DNA of 64,000 nucleotides. Source: Microbacterium sp. KUDC0406 (GTDB lineage: Bacteria > Actinomycetota > Actinomycetes > Actinomycetales > Microbacteriaceae). Under the pieces are notes generated by a model that was not told the origin of the DNA, searched no databases, and worked only from the letters and a program-made list of their open reading frames with translations. The stretch spans positions 2,480,001-2,544,000 of the forward strand of contig NZ_CP091138.1 in NCBI RefSeq assembly GCF_021582875.1, read 5' to 3'. This document shows positions 35,328-44,414 of the stretch, piece after piece. The translations under genes were made by a program, and so were the position numbers. Position 1 is the stretch's first letter; each line of letters begins with the position of its first letter.

Positions 35328-35343
35328 ATGGGAGCGCTCCCAT
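35328..35343. promoter_or_regulatory. LacI-family operator of the GH1 operon
   Basis: ATGGGAGCGCTCCCAT is a perfect 16-bp palindrome with the central CG typical of LacI-type sites. It lies 9-24 bp before the upstream GH1 start codon. Confidence 0.8.
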
Positions 35344-35393
35344 CTACCCTGGATCGCGTAGCCGACGACGGATGCGCGGAGCAGGAGTCGGCG

Positions 35394-35399
35394 TACCCT
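35394..35399 (+). promoter_or_regulatory. -10 hexamer of apt (leaderless)
   Basis: TACCCT lies 6 nt before GTG 35406. Confidence 0.6.
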
Positions 35400-35405
35400 T
35401 GAGCG

Positions 35406-35924
35406 GTGACCTCAGACGCCCTGTCCCGCGCCGAATCCCTCATCCGCTCCGTTCCGGACTACCCGCAGCAGGGCATCCTGTTCCGCGACATCACGCCGCT
35501 GCTGGCGGATGCCGAGGCGCTGCGCGTGACCACGGAGGCCCTGGTCGCGCCGTTCGCCGGAGAGTTCGATGTGGTGGCCGGAATCGAGGCGCGCGGCTTC
35601 ATCCTCGCCGCGGCCGCCGCCGTCACCGCGGGGGTCGGGATGCTGCCGATCCGCAAGGCCGGGAAGCTGCCGCGGCCGGCGGCATCCGTCGACTACGACC
35701 TCGAGTACGGCACCGCGACCGTCGAGATGCACGACGACCTGCCTGGCGGGTCGCGCGTGCTGCTCATCGACGACGTGCTCGCCACCGGCGGCACGCTCGA
35801 GGCCGGGCGGACGATCGTCGACCGTCTCGGTTACCGGCTCGCGGGCATCTCGGTGCTGTTCGAGATCGACGGCCTCGGCGGCCGCGATCGCATCGGCGAC
35901 CTGCACACCGTCTTCCGCTCCTGA
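35406..35924 (+). CDS. apt: Adenine phosphoribosyltransferase
   Basis: Apt salvages adenine to AMP using PRPP. The 172-residue protein shows VPDYPQQGILFRDITPLLAD, GIEARGFILAAAAA, IRKAGKLPR and the PRPP loop VLLIDDVLATGGTLEAG. It is full length. GTG 35406 is the start, with a leaderless-type promoter. It is the only purine salvage gene in the window. It faces the MerR gene, whose stop lies 11 bp away. Confidence 0.95.
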   Translation: MTSDALSRAESLIRSVPDYPQQGILFRDITPLLADAEALRVTTEALVAPFAGEFDVVAGIEARGFILAAAAAVTAGVGMLPIRKAGKLPRPAASVDYDLEYGTATVEMHDDLPGGSRVLLIDDVLATGGTLEAGRTIVDRLGYRLAGISVLFEIDGLGGRDRIGDLHTVFRS

Positions 35925-35934
35925 GGTCCGCGCG

Positions 35935-36623
35935 TCAGCCCCGGGCGGGCGGCCGAGCCAGATCCTCCGGCGCATCGCCGCACGCGATCGCCGCCCGGAT
36001 CGACACTGCCGCGTGGGCGAGACTGCTCACCGCGACCAGCTGCCGGGCGCGGGCGTTGATCGCCACGAGCATGCGTCGCGCGATCTGGTCGGCCGAGCCG
36101 GTGGGGCCGAGCGCCGTCACATTTCGATCGGCGAGCGGCTCCAGGGCGTCGGCATAGGCCATCAGATCATCGACGTCGTAGTCGAGTCCGACCGCGGCGG
36201 CCGTGGCCAGTGCGTGCGCGAGACCCTGTTCGGCGGCCCCGGGTAGCCGCGCCAGTCGCGACGTCGCATCAGCTCGTGCGTGCGCTCCCGGAAAGGCGCG
36301 AGAGCGGGGTCGTCCGCGCTGGCCGGCGGTGTGCCGAGCGCGAAGAACTGACACGCGTTCATCACGTCGAGCGTGCTCGACTCCTCGTCGTCGATCAGAG
36401 ACGTGAGCGCGCGGATCTGCTCGACGGATGCCCGGTACTCGTCGCGCATCAGCGCGATCAGCTGAGCGCGATCGACGTGCCGCTGGTCGTAGACGGCCGT
36501 CGTCTTGTTCCGCAGCCGGCCCGGCGGCAGGATCCCGACACGGATCCAGTGCTTGAGCGTCGACGACGCCACACCGCTCCGCACCGCCATCTCGCTGAGT
36601 TTCACGACTTCCCCCTGCCTCAT
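35935..36623 (-). CDS. MerR-family regulator (frameshifted)
   Basis: The N-terminal MerR helix-turn-helix ([20 protein letters not shown], then [20 protein letters not shown]) is followed by a helical segment ([20 protein letters not shown]) and a long helical C-terminal domain. The frame breaks at a CCCC run (36237-36240). With one base added, [20 protein letters not shown] continues to a normal end, 229 residues. The C-terminal part resembles no effector domain I can name. ATG 36623 fits the domain start, although an ATG at 36662 is in frame. Confidence 0.75.
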
Positions 36624-36753
36624 TGGAGAGCACGAGCCCCTCCTGCTCTCCACGATGCGCACACCTGTCGAAGACTCTAACCTCGGGTTGGGGAATCATC
36701 CCGCACCCGGCCTCCGGCCGCGGTGCGATGAGCGTGGGGTATCGCTCACCGGG

Positions 36754-36791
36754 CCGGGCGGATGCACGTCGGGGGTGCTGCATCCGCCCGG
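36754..36791. repeat. Palindrome in the MerR-purS intergenic region
   Basis: CCGGGCGGATGCA and TGCATCCGCCCGG form a perfect 13-bp stem with a 12-nt loop, upstream of the purS -10 candidate TAGACT (36814-36819). The core GGATGCA resembles the arms of the hairpin at 37883-37954. Confidence 0.65.
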
Positions 36792-36854
36792 ACGGACTCC
36801 CTCCGCCGGACGATAGACTTGTCGCATCCCCGCCCGCGACCTTCGGAGCCTGCT

Positions 36855-37099
36855 ATGCCCACCATCGTCGTCGACGTCATGCCCAAGGCCGAACTGCTCG
36901 ACCCGCAGGGGAAGGCCGTCTCCGGCGCATTCTCCCGCCTCGGGGTCGAAGGCTTCGAGGGCGTCCGCATCGGCAAGCGCTTCGAGCTCGCCGTGCAGGG
37001 CGAGGTCACCGACGAGCTGCTCGCCGAGGCCAAGCGCGTCGCCGACGAGGTGCTGTCCAACTCCGTGATCGAGGACGTCGTGGGCATCGAGGTCGTCGA

Positions 37100-37103
<4 letters not shown>
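36855..37103 (+). CDS. purS: Phosphoribosylformylglycinamidine synthase subunit PurS
   Basis: PurS is the small bridging subunit of the three-part FGAM synthase (PurS, PurQ, PurL). The 82-residue protein reads [33 protein letters not shown] and IEDVVGIEV, normal for the family. ATG 36855 has GGAGCC nearby, and TAGACT at 36814 gives a leader of about 30 nt. Its stop overlaps the purQ start (ATGA). Confidence 0.95.
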
Positions 37104-37807
<704 letters not shown>

Positions 37808-37882
37808 CCCACTTCTTCCGAGGGCCACATCGCGGCATCCGGCTGCCGGGACGCAGCATTTGCTGGCCCCTCATCCGAGGGC

Positions 37883-37954
37883 GGCGGAACGGATGCACGA
37901 CCCGGGCACGGATGCACGACCGGGAGCGCGCCGACGCCGTGCATCCGTTCCGCC
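37883..37954. repeat. Palindrome after purQ, possible terminator
   Basis: GGCGGAACGGATGCAC and GTGCATCCGTTCCGCC are perfect 16-nt inverted arms around a loop that repeats CACGGATGCACGAC. It lies between the convergent purQ and DUF1761 genes. Confidence 0.75.
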
Positions 37955-37996
37955 GTCGTGCAGGTGTACCCGATCGACACGGCGCCAGGCGGCGGC

Positions 37997-38425
37997 TCAG
38001 AGGCCGGCCGGCGGCCAGACGCCGATGATCAGCGCCATCACGACCACGGTGATCAGCTCGTGCGCGATGTTCAGCGTGGTGAGCCTCGTCGACCGCCCTT
38101 CGAAGGCGTCATGCGTGATGAAGCGCGCGGCGGTGAACCCCGCCCACAGCACGATCGAGGTCGCGACGGCGGCCCACAGGAACGAACCCTCGTAGAAGTG
38201 CCACGAGATGGATGCCGCGCCGGCGAGCACCCACGCGGTGATGAAACTGACGATCACGGTCGTGATCATCGGCCACAGCGGTCCGCGCGACGGCTGGTCC
38301 AGGTTCACGCCCGCGAGCTTCGCCCAGCGGTCGCCCATCACGGGCCGCGCGTACCAGACCGCGCCCACCACCATGCTCGACACCGTCGCCAGCAGCACCG
38401 CCCAGTAGTTGATCTCGGGAACCAT
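37997..38425 (-). CDS. DUF1761 membrane protein
   Basis: This 142-residue protein has four transmembrane helices in the DUF1761 pattern: INYWAVLLATVSSMVVGAVW, then YARPVMGDRWAKLAG, ITTVIVSFITAWVLAGA, FLWAAVATSIVLWAGFTAAR, and a last helix VVVMALIIGVW. The function of the family is unknown. GAGGAGG precedes ATG 38425. It is transcribed divergently from the gene at 38494. Confidence 0.85.
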   Translation of the reverse strand: MVPEINYWAVLLATVSSMVVGAVWYARPVMGDRWAKLAGVNLDQPSRGPLWPMITTVIVSFITAWVLAGAASISWHFYEGSFLWAAVATSIVLWAGFTAARFITHDAFEGRSTRLTTLNIAHELITVVVMALIIGVWPPAGL

Positions 38426-38493
38426 GAGAGCCTCCTCGCTCGTGCGGCCAGGATACTGCGCCGTGTCCGTTGCCGCGGGAGCAGAATGTACGC

Positions 38494-38961
38494 ATGACCG
38501 CATCCGACGATCACGTGCTCGGCCCCGGCCTGCTGCCGACGCCGTTCACCGCGGCGCAGATCCGCGACGCGAGCCGGAGCGGCAAGGAGATCCGGATGCT
38601 CGTCGAGCAGGCCGACGGCACGTCGTCCGAGCGCCTCAACCGGTTCCACGGCGCCGACGACGAGGGCGCGACGCTGGACCAGTGGAACGCCGACACCCCG
38701 GCTGAGGTGTCCTCACGACGCGTCAGCTGGAACGAGCTGCAGGAGCACGCCGCGTTCCCGATCGACAGCACCACCTCCTCGAGAGAGACGGTCGACCTGC
38801 CGCTCGGACGGCTGGAGTGCCTGCGCTACGACACCACCGGTGGTCAGGAGACGGCGACCTTCTGGCTCTCGCCCGCCCACCCCGGCATGCCGGTGCGCTA
38901 CGAGTTCCGGACGGATGCCGGGACGATGCGCACGACGGTCCTGGATATCCGCGTTCCGTGA
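38494..38961 (+). CDS. Hypothetical protein, 155 residues
   Basis: This soluble protein begins MTASDDHVLGPGLLPTPF and contains FTAAQIRDASRSGKEIRML, then a beta-rich half (PLGRLECLRYDTTGGQETAT, then MPVRYEFRTDAGTMRTTVLD). The layout suggests a small beta-barrel or lipocalin-like fold, but no family is recognised. Codon use is strongly coding. The weak -10 candidate CAGAAT lies 6 nt before the ATG. It ends in front of a hairpin shared with the facing dehydrogenase gene. Confidence 0.75.
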   Translation: MTASDDHVLGPGLLPTPFTAAQIRDASRSGKEIRMLVEQADGTSSERLNRFHGADDEGATLDQWNADTPAEVSSRRVSWNELQEHAAFPIDSTTSSRETVDLPLGRLECLRYDTTGGQETATFWLSPAHPGMPVRYEFRTDAGTMRTTVLDIRVP

Positions 38962-38994
38962 GGCGATCGGCGGTCGTGTGACACGGAACGGGGT

Positions 38995-39049
38995 CGACAC
39001 GCCAGATGTCGGACGGTTCCGCGGAATCCGTCCGACAAGTGGCGTGTCG
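38995..39049. terminator. Long hairpin between convergent genes
   Basis: CGACACGCC, TGTCGGACGG and the matching CCGTCCGACA, GGCGTGTCG form two stacked perfect stems separated by a 3-nt mismatch, with an 11-nt apex. It is well placed to end both converging transcripts. Confidence 0.65.
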
Positions 39050-39073
39050 GCCCCGAAGTGTGCCGGCCTGACC

Positions 39074-39831
39074 TCAGGCGATGCCGCCGCCGTCGACCAC
39101 CAGGGCGGAGCCGGTGACGTACGACGACTCGTCGCTCGCCAGCCACACCACGGCGGCGGCGATCTCACTCGGCTGGCCCATCCGGTTCAGCGGACGCTCG
39201 GCCGCCTCGGCGAGGAAGCCGGCCTGGTCCTGACCCAGCTGCTTGGCCTCGTCGCGCAGCATCCCGGTGTCGACGTCACCGGGATTGACCGAGTTCACGC
39301 GGATGCCCTGCGGGCCGTGGTCGATCGCGAGCGCGCGCGTCATGTTGACCACGGCGCCCTTCGAGGCGCAGTACGAGATGGCCTGGCCGCCGCCCTTGAG
39401 ACCCCACCCGGAGCCCGTGTTGACGATCGAGCCGCCGCCGGACGCGGCCATGACCGGCACGACGTGCTTGCACATCAGGAAGATCGACCGCACGTTCACG
39501 CCGAAGACGCGGTCCCACTCCTCGACGGTGGTCTCCACGGCGGTGGTGCGGCGGATGATGCCGGCGTTGTTGAAGACGACGTCGATGCCGCCGAGCTCGT
39601 CGACGACGGATGCCACGACCCGCTCGATGTCGGCCTCGCTGGACACGTCGGCGGCGAGCGCGATCGCGGTGCCGCCGGCCGCGCGGATCTCCTCGGCCAC
39701 AGCCTCGGCGGCATCGGCGTTCAGGTCGACGACGGCGACCGACGCCCCTCCGCGGCGAAGGCGAGCGAGGTGGCACGGCCGATGCCGCCGGCCCCGCCGG
39801 TGACGATGGCGTTCTTGTTCTGCAGACGCAT
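39074..39831 (-). CDS. Short-chain dehydrogenase/reductase (frameshifted)
   Basis: This NAD(P)-dependent oxidoreductase has the Rossmann glycine motif (NAIVTGGAGGIGRATSLAFA), the NNAGI motif and the catalytic Ser-Tyr-Lys set (GSIVNTGSGW, then YCASKGAV). The substrate is unknown. The frame breaks at a CCCC run (39745-39748). One added base joins LAFAAEG to ASVAVVDLNADAAEAVAEEI and gives 252 residues. It lies 28 bp downstream of the NAD-kinase-like gene in the same direction and may be the last gene of the lacZ-gcvP operon. Confidence 0.85.
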
Positions 39832-39859
39832 GGTTCTTCCTTTCAGGCGCTTCCGGAGA

Positions 39860-41383
39860 CTAGCGTTCCCGCAGCTCCGGTCGCGATGGTTGCGGGTGTT
39901 CGGCGCCGACACCCGCAAACGTTGAGACCGGAGCGGGCGGGGCGTCAGGGGTGGGAAGGTCGTAGAGCCGCTCGGGGGCGGCGACAGGGTAGAACGCGGT
40001 GGTCGACGTCCCGGTCGCGATGCGGACATGGCCGGCCAGGCGCGCGTCGAGGTCCGGGTCGCCGGTGTCGACGATGAGCGGATGCCCGCCCAGGTCGATG
40101 AGCTTCTGCTCGGGGGCGACGACGAGCAGCGGGTCGTCGCCGAGCGCCCGGATGACGCGGGCGGAGAGCTGCTGATTGCCCCTGCCGAGCAGGAACCCCT
40201 GCCCGCCGATCACGGTGACGACCGCCTTCGCCGGGCCCTGCGCGACCTCGTCGAGCAGCTGCTGCTCGGATGCGGCGGAGACCAGCAGCTCGCCGTCGCG
40301 GATCACATCGACCCCGAGCGCCGTCGAACGGATGCCGAGGATGCGGGCGACCTCGGCCGTGGTGCCGCCTGGGCCGAGCAGGTACCGCACGCCGGGTTCG
40401 AGGCGGGCGACGATTCCGCGTGCGGCGGCCTCGACCGCGGCCTGCTCGCTCGCCGGCGTCGCGGCCTTGCGGGCCTGGGTGCGACCGGGAACGACGGGGA
40501 CCGGCAGCGTGCCGAACAGGGTGGGGCTGACCCGCACCCGCCGCAGCTGCTCCTCGTCGATGTCGAGCACCTCGCGCTCGGTCACGGGCAGTCCGCCGCG
40601 GCTCAGCCACTCGGATGCCACGGAGCCGGCAGCCCGCGGACTCACTGCGAACACCGGCGAGTACATCTTGACGCCCGCCGGGATGCCCAGTACCGCCGGC
40701 ATCCGCTCGTCCGAGGCGCACGTCTCTCCGGCATCCGGCTTCCCGGCACCCGTCTCTCCGGCGTCCGCCGCTTGCAGATGGCGGACCGATCTGCGCGCGG
40801 CGGCGGCCACGCCGCCGGATCCTCCGCCATCTGCAGATTCGTCCGCCCGCCGCGGCTCCGGGGCATCGATCACGGCGTCCGGGTCACAACTCGTCCCGCT
40901 TTCCGTGCCGAAACACGGAACGGACTGCGACCTGAACGGGGTGGTGAGTCCGCGAACAACGTCGCGCATCGTGCCGTCGCCGCCGGCAACGAGGATCAAC
41001 TCGCAGCCCGCGGCGGCGAGAGCTGCGACCGCCGCTGCCGTGTCGGCGGCATCCGTCGCCGCTTTCGAGTCGCGCAACCTGCCGGAATCCGCGCCCAGAT
41101 GCAGCACATCGAGCGATTCGAACCGAGATACGGGGTCGTACACGACCCACGGCACCAGGCCGGCGGCGCGCACGGCATCGGCGCCCATCGCGCCGGATGC
41201 CGTGGCGATCACTGCACCCGGATGCCGGGAGGCGAGGACCTCGAGCGCCGTCAACGCGCGCAGGCCGGCGCGCGGGGCGGCACCCCGCTCCCGCGCCGAG
41301 CGCTGCACGTCCGCGCCGTCGGACCCGGCGAGCCCTGCGGGCCCGCCGACTCCGGCGACGGGGTTGACGACGAGTCCGATCAC
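39860..41383 (-). CDS. ATP-NAD kinase family protein with repeat-derived insertion
   Basis: The frame is 507 residues. MIGLVVNPVAGVGG and the kinase motif AGGDGTMRDVV (residues 133-143) mark the NAD-kinase/AcoX-like superfamily. The fold continues at VLGIPAGVKMYSPVFAVSPR and LGPGGTTAEVARILGI. Between them about 80 residues (145-230), rich in Asp, Glu and Cys, come from two palindromic repeats (40880-40934 and 40774-40834) read in frame. The C-terminal tail (VSTFAGVGAEHPQPS) also comes from a repeat. Whether it phosphorylates NAD or another substrate is unknown. GTG 41383 overlaps the gcvPB stop. Confidence 0.75.
   Translation of the reverse strand: MIGLVVNPVAGVGGPAGLAGSDGADVQRSARERGAAPRAGLRALTALEVLASRHPGAVIATASGAMGADAVRAAGLVPWVVYDPVSRFESLDVLHLGADSGRLRDSKAATDAADTAAAVAALAAAGCELILVAGGDGTMRDVVRGLTTPFRSQSVPCFGTESGTSCDPDAVIDAPEPRRADESADGGGSGGVAAAARRSVRHLQAADAGETGAGKPDAGETCASDERMPAVLGIPAGVKMYSPVFAVSPRAAGSVASEWLSRGGLPVTEREVLDIDEEQLRRVRVSPTLFGTLPVPVVPGRTQARKAATPASEQAAVEAAARGIVARLEPGVRYLLGPGGTTAEVARILGIRSTALGVDVIRDGELLVSAASEQQLLDEVAQGPAKAVVTVIGGQGFLLGRGNQQLSARVIRALGDDPLLVVAPEQKLIDLGGHPLIVDTGDPDLDARLAGHVRIATGTSTTAFYPVAAPERLYDLPTPDAPPAPVSTFAGVGAEHPQPSRPELRER
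39874..39934. repeat. Family D 61-bp palindrome, copy 1
   Basis: GCTCCGGTC with TTGCGGGTGT pairs with ACACCCGCAA and GACCGGAGC. The copy lies inside the last codons of the NAD-kinase-like gene. A second copy of the same length is at 61898-61958. Confidence 0.88.
40774..40834. repeat. In-frame palindrome in the NAD-kinase-like gene
   Basis: GCAGATGGCGGA and TCCGCCATCTGC are perfect 12-bp arms. Just to the left, CGTCTCTCCGGC occurs twice (near 40721 and 40751). The element interrupts a conserved kinase fold but keeps the frame. Confidence 0.8.
40880..40934. repeat. Family E palindrome, in-frame copy
   Basis: CGGGTCACAACTCGTCCCG on the left and GGACTGCGACCTG on the right are imperfect arms. 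The element is related to 56738-56792 (CAGGTCGCA ... TGCGACCTG). Here it lies within coding sequence. Confidence 0.7.
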
Positions 41384-43008
41384 GCGACCACGGACGCTTC
41401 GACAGGCTCAGCGACCCAGGTGGACTCCACGCCGTCGGCCGGAATCTCGCCGAAGTGCTTCCGGCGGTAGGCGCGCCAGGTGATGGCCCAGCGCTCCGGG
41501 TCGTCGAGGTCGTCGTGGTGAGTGTGGTGCACGGTCTGGTTGTGCGGGGCGGTGCGGACGACCTCGGGGGTCTCGCGCGCCTCGCGGGCGACCTCTGCCA
41601 GCGCCGCGACGTACTCGTCGATCTCGGCCTTGGAGTAGCACTCGGTCGGCTCGAGCGTGAACGGCTGCGGCACGACATAGGGATGGTGACTCGTCCAGTA
41701 GTGGAATCCGTAGTCGGCCATCCTGATGCCGATCTCCTCGGAGGTGATGCCGGTCTGCTCGTACAGCTCCTGCCACGAGTAGCGCACCTGTTCGATGCGA
41801 CGGCGGCCCGGGGCGTACGGTGCCGATGCGCCGGGGATCTCGAGGACGCGCTTCAGCAGGTAGTTGTTGTTCAGCACGGCGACCTGCGAGGCGGTCAGCA
41901 TTCCCTCCGCGCCCAGCGCCATGATCCACGCATAGGCCCGGACGACGTGCAGGATCACGCCATGCGCGGGTGCGACGTGCCCGATCGACAGCTCGCCCGG
42001 TTCGCGCACCACGAATCCGTCGTCCGTCTTCTCGACGCGAGGACCGGGCAGGAACGGGGCGAGCGCGGTGCTGACCGCGTTCGCGGCCGCTCCCGGCCCG
42101 CCGCTGCCGTGCGGCGCGGCGAACGTCTTGTGCAGGTTGAACTGGCACACGTCGAAACCGGCGTCCCGCGCCCGCGTGATGCCGAGGACTCCGGCGGCGT
42201 TGGCCTGGTCGTACGAGGCGAGGGCGCCGACCTCGTGCGCGGCGTCCACCCATTCCTTGATGGCCGGGTTGTAGATGCCGGTGTCCTCGGGGTTGGTCAC
42301 CATGATCGCCGCGGTGCGGTCGGACAGTGCCGCCTTGAGGGCGGCGAGGTCGGGATAGCCGTCGGCGTCGGGATAGATCGTGATCACCTTGTAGCCGGCG
42401 ACCTTCGCCGCCGCCGCGTTCGACGGGTGGCTGAAGATCGTCGTGATGACCTCGTCGCGCTGCTCGCCCTCGCCACGGGACTCGTGGTAGGCGCGGATCA
42501 TCGCGATGTTCGTCCAGATGCCCGCCGATCCGCCGGGCGACGCCAGCGACACGGCATCCATTCCGGAGATCTCGGCCATCAGCTGCTCGAGCCGCCAGAT
42601 CATCTCCAGCGCACCCTGCGTGTCGGCCGGGTCCTGCGCGGGGTGCAGCGCGCGCAGCTGCGGCACCTCGATGAGCTGGTCGTTGATCTTCGGGGAGTAC
42701 TTGATGGTGCAGGTGCCCTGCCCGATGTCGACGTTCAGGTCGGAGCCGAGGTTCTCCTGCGAGAGCCGCAGGTAGTGCTTGAGCACTCGCATCTGCGCCA
42801 TCTCTGGGAGGGCCGGCGGGGCGGGCCGGCGCATGCCCTCGGGCAGGTCGGCGACGACGTCGCCGACGGCCTCGCGCACGGCGGGCTCCACGGCCGGGAT
42901 GGCGAGTCCCCGCTCGCCAGGCGTGCTCAGCTCGAAGACGATCGGCTCGTCCCAGCTGGCCTGATGGAACCGGCGGGGGCTGGTCTTGGGTGCGATGGGA
43001 AGGCTCAC
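41380..43008 (-). CDS. gcvPB: Glycine dehydrogenase (decarboxylating) subunit 2
   Basis: GcvPB carries the pyridoxal phosphate of the glycine cleavage P-protein. The 542-residue protein has the PLP lysine in QFNLHKTFAAPHGSGGPGA. Other features are HYLRLSQENLGSDLNVDIG, GTCTIKYSPKINDQ and WTSHHPYVVPQPFTLEPTE. GTG 43008 overlaps the gcvPA stop (GTGA), with GGGAGGAG upstream. Its last residues (AEPVEASVVA) are read from a family A repeat. The H- and T-protein genes are not in the window. Confidence 0.95.
   Translation of the reverse strand: MSLPIAPKTSPRRFHQASWDEPIVFELSTPGERGLAIPAVEPAVREAVGDVVADLPEGMRRPAPPALPEMAQMRVLKHYLRLSQENLGSDLNVDIGQGTCTIKYSPKINDQLIEVPQLRALHPAQDPADTQGALEMIWRLEQLMAEISGMDAVSLASPGGSAGIWTNIAMIRAYHESRGEGEQRDEVITTIFSHPSNAAAAKVAGYKVITIYPDADGYPDLAALKAALSDRTAAIMVTNPEDTGIYNPAIKEWVDAAHEVGALASYDQANAAGVLGITRARDAGFDVCQFNLHKTFAAPHGSGGPGAAANAVSTALAPFLPGPRVEKTDDGFVVREPGELSIGHVAPAHGVILHVVRAYAWIMALGAEGMLTASQVAVLNNNYLLKRVLEIPGASAPYAPGRRRIEQVRYSWQELYEQTGITSEEIGIRMADYGFHYWTSHHPYVVPQPFTLEPTECYSKAEIDEYVAALAEVAREARETPEVVRTAPHNQTVHHTHHDDLDDPERWAITWRAYRRKHFGEIPADGVESTWVAEPVEASVVA
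41397..41417. repeat. Family A 21-bp repeat, copy 7, in coding sequence
   Basis: CTTCGACAGGCTCAGCGACC plus C encodes the C-terminal residues AEPVEA of GcvPB. Confidence 0.85.
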
Positions 43009-44414
43009 TTCGACTCCTCCCTTCGGTCGTCGCTCAGTGCATCGCATGCCGCCTGCTCCTCGGTGTCGATGGCGGCCGCGATCGCCGCGGCGAGTCGGTC
43101 GATGTCGGATGCCGGGGTCGCGTCGGTGACGCACACCAGCAGAGTGCGCTCGTCGATGACGACGCCCGGCTCGATGCCCTGCGCACGCAGCGCCGTGACG
43201 AGGTCCGGTGCCGAGTGCACGGTGATCGTGAACTCGCGCAGGTGCAGCGCGTCGTCCCCCAGCGCCACGCCGGGGATCGCAGCGAGCCTCTGCTGCGCGT
43301 AGCGGGTGCGGGCCAGCAGCAGCTCACCGAGTTCCGCCATGCCGGACGGGCCCATCAGCGCGAGGTGCACGCCTGCGGCGATGCCCCACAGCGCGGCGGC
43401 CGTGCCGACCCATTCCTTGCCCTCCTCCCGGTGCGCGAACGACGTGCGGTCGTAGGCGACGTCGCCGAAGCCGTACTCCCCGGGGACGTCGGTGGACTCG
43501 AGGCCGAACAGGCGGGAGGGCAGCTCCATCACGAAGCGCGGGTCGTCGTGCACGGCGATGAAGCCCGCGTGCGCCCCGCCGAACCACTGGTGCAGACCGA
43601 GCGACTGGATGTCGCCGGTGACGATGTCCGCACCCTGCAGGGCGGGCGGGGTGAGCACGCCGTAGCCGATCGGGTCGGTGCCGACGACGAGCACCGCGCC
43701 GGCTGCGTGCGCGGCATCCGCGATCTCGCGCAGCCGGGTCTCGACCGCGCCGGTGAAGCTCGGCGTCTCAACCCAGACCGCGGCGACGTCGCCGCCGAGG
43801 CGCTCGCGCAGCGCGTCGAGGTCGGCGACCCCGCCGACCGGTTGGATCGGCTCGATCTCGAGCTGGGAACGGGTGTAGTCGCGCACCTTCGACGCCTTCT
43901 CGGGCAGCACGTCGCTGACGGCCAGCACCCGGGTGCGACCGGTGAGCCGCCCGGCCATGGCCAGACCGGTCGCGGTCGCCTGGTACCCGTCGTAGGTGGG
44001 GACGTTGACGACGTCCATGGCCAGCAGCTCCGCCATGAGCGACTGGTACTCGAACAGCGCCTGGAAGCGGCCGTGGTCCTCGTAGGGCTCCCCGGCGTAG
44101 GCGGTGAGGAACTCGCTGCGGCGGATCACCTCGTCGACGACCGCCGGCACGTAGTGGTTGTAGGTGCCGGCGCCGAGGAAGCTCAGGCGCTCCTCCGTGG
44201 TGCGGTTCTGCGCGAGGATGCCCCGCACGTGCCGCGCCAGGTCCTGCTCGGCCGGCAGCGGATCGGGCACGTCGAGCGGACGACGCAGCCGCAGCGCCTC
44301 CGGCACGTCGGCGTAGAACTCCTCGATGGACTCGGCGCCGACGGCCGCGAGCATCGCCGCTCGCGTCTCCGGCGCCGTGTTGGGGATGTAGGGATGCACG
44401 AAGGCAGTCGTCAT
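43005..44414 (-). CDS. gcvPA: Glycine dehydrogenase (decarboxylating) subunit 1
   Basis: GcvPA is the partner subunit of the P-protein, which decarboxylates glycine and loads methylamine onto H-protein. The 469-residue protein shows FVHPYIPNTAPETRAAMLAA, FLGAGTYNHYVPAVVDEVI, RSEFLTAYAGEPYEDHGRFQ and ELLAMDVVNVPTYDG, all typical. ATG 44414 overlaps the stop of the beta-galactosidase gene (ATGA), which ties glycine cleavage to a sugar operon, an odd pairing. The split P-protein form, common in Firmicutes and archaea, is itself notable in an actinobacterium. Confidence 0.95.
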   Translation of the reverse strand: MTTAFVHPYIPNTAPETRAAMLAAVGAESIEEFYADVPEALRLRRPLDVPDPLPAEQDLARHVRGILAQNRTTEERLSFLGAGTYNHYVPAVVDEVIRRSEFLTAYAGEPYEDHGRFQALFEYQSLMAELLAMDVVNVPTYDGYQATATGLAMAGRLTGRTRVLAVSDVLPEKASKVRDYTRSQLEIEPIQPVGGVADLDALRERLGGDVAAVWVETPSFTGAVETRLREIADAAHAAGAVLVVGTDPIGYGVLTPPALQGADIVTGDIQSLGLHQWFGGAHAGFIAVHDDPRFVMELPSRLFGLESTDVPGEYGFGDVAYDRTSFAHREEGKEWVGTAAALWGIAAGVHLALMGPSGMAELGELLLARTRYAQQRLAAIPGVALGDDALHLREFTITVHSAPDLVTALRAQGIEPGVVIDERTLLVCVTDATPASDIDRLAAAIAAAIDTEEQAACDALSDDRREESK

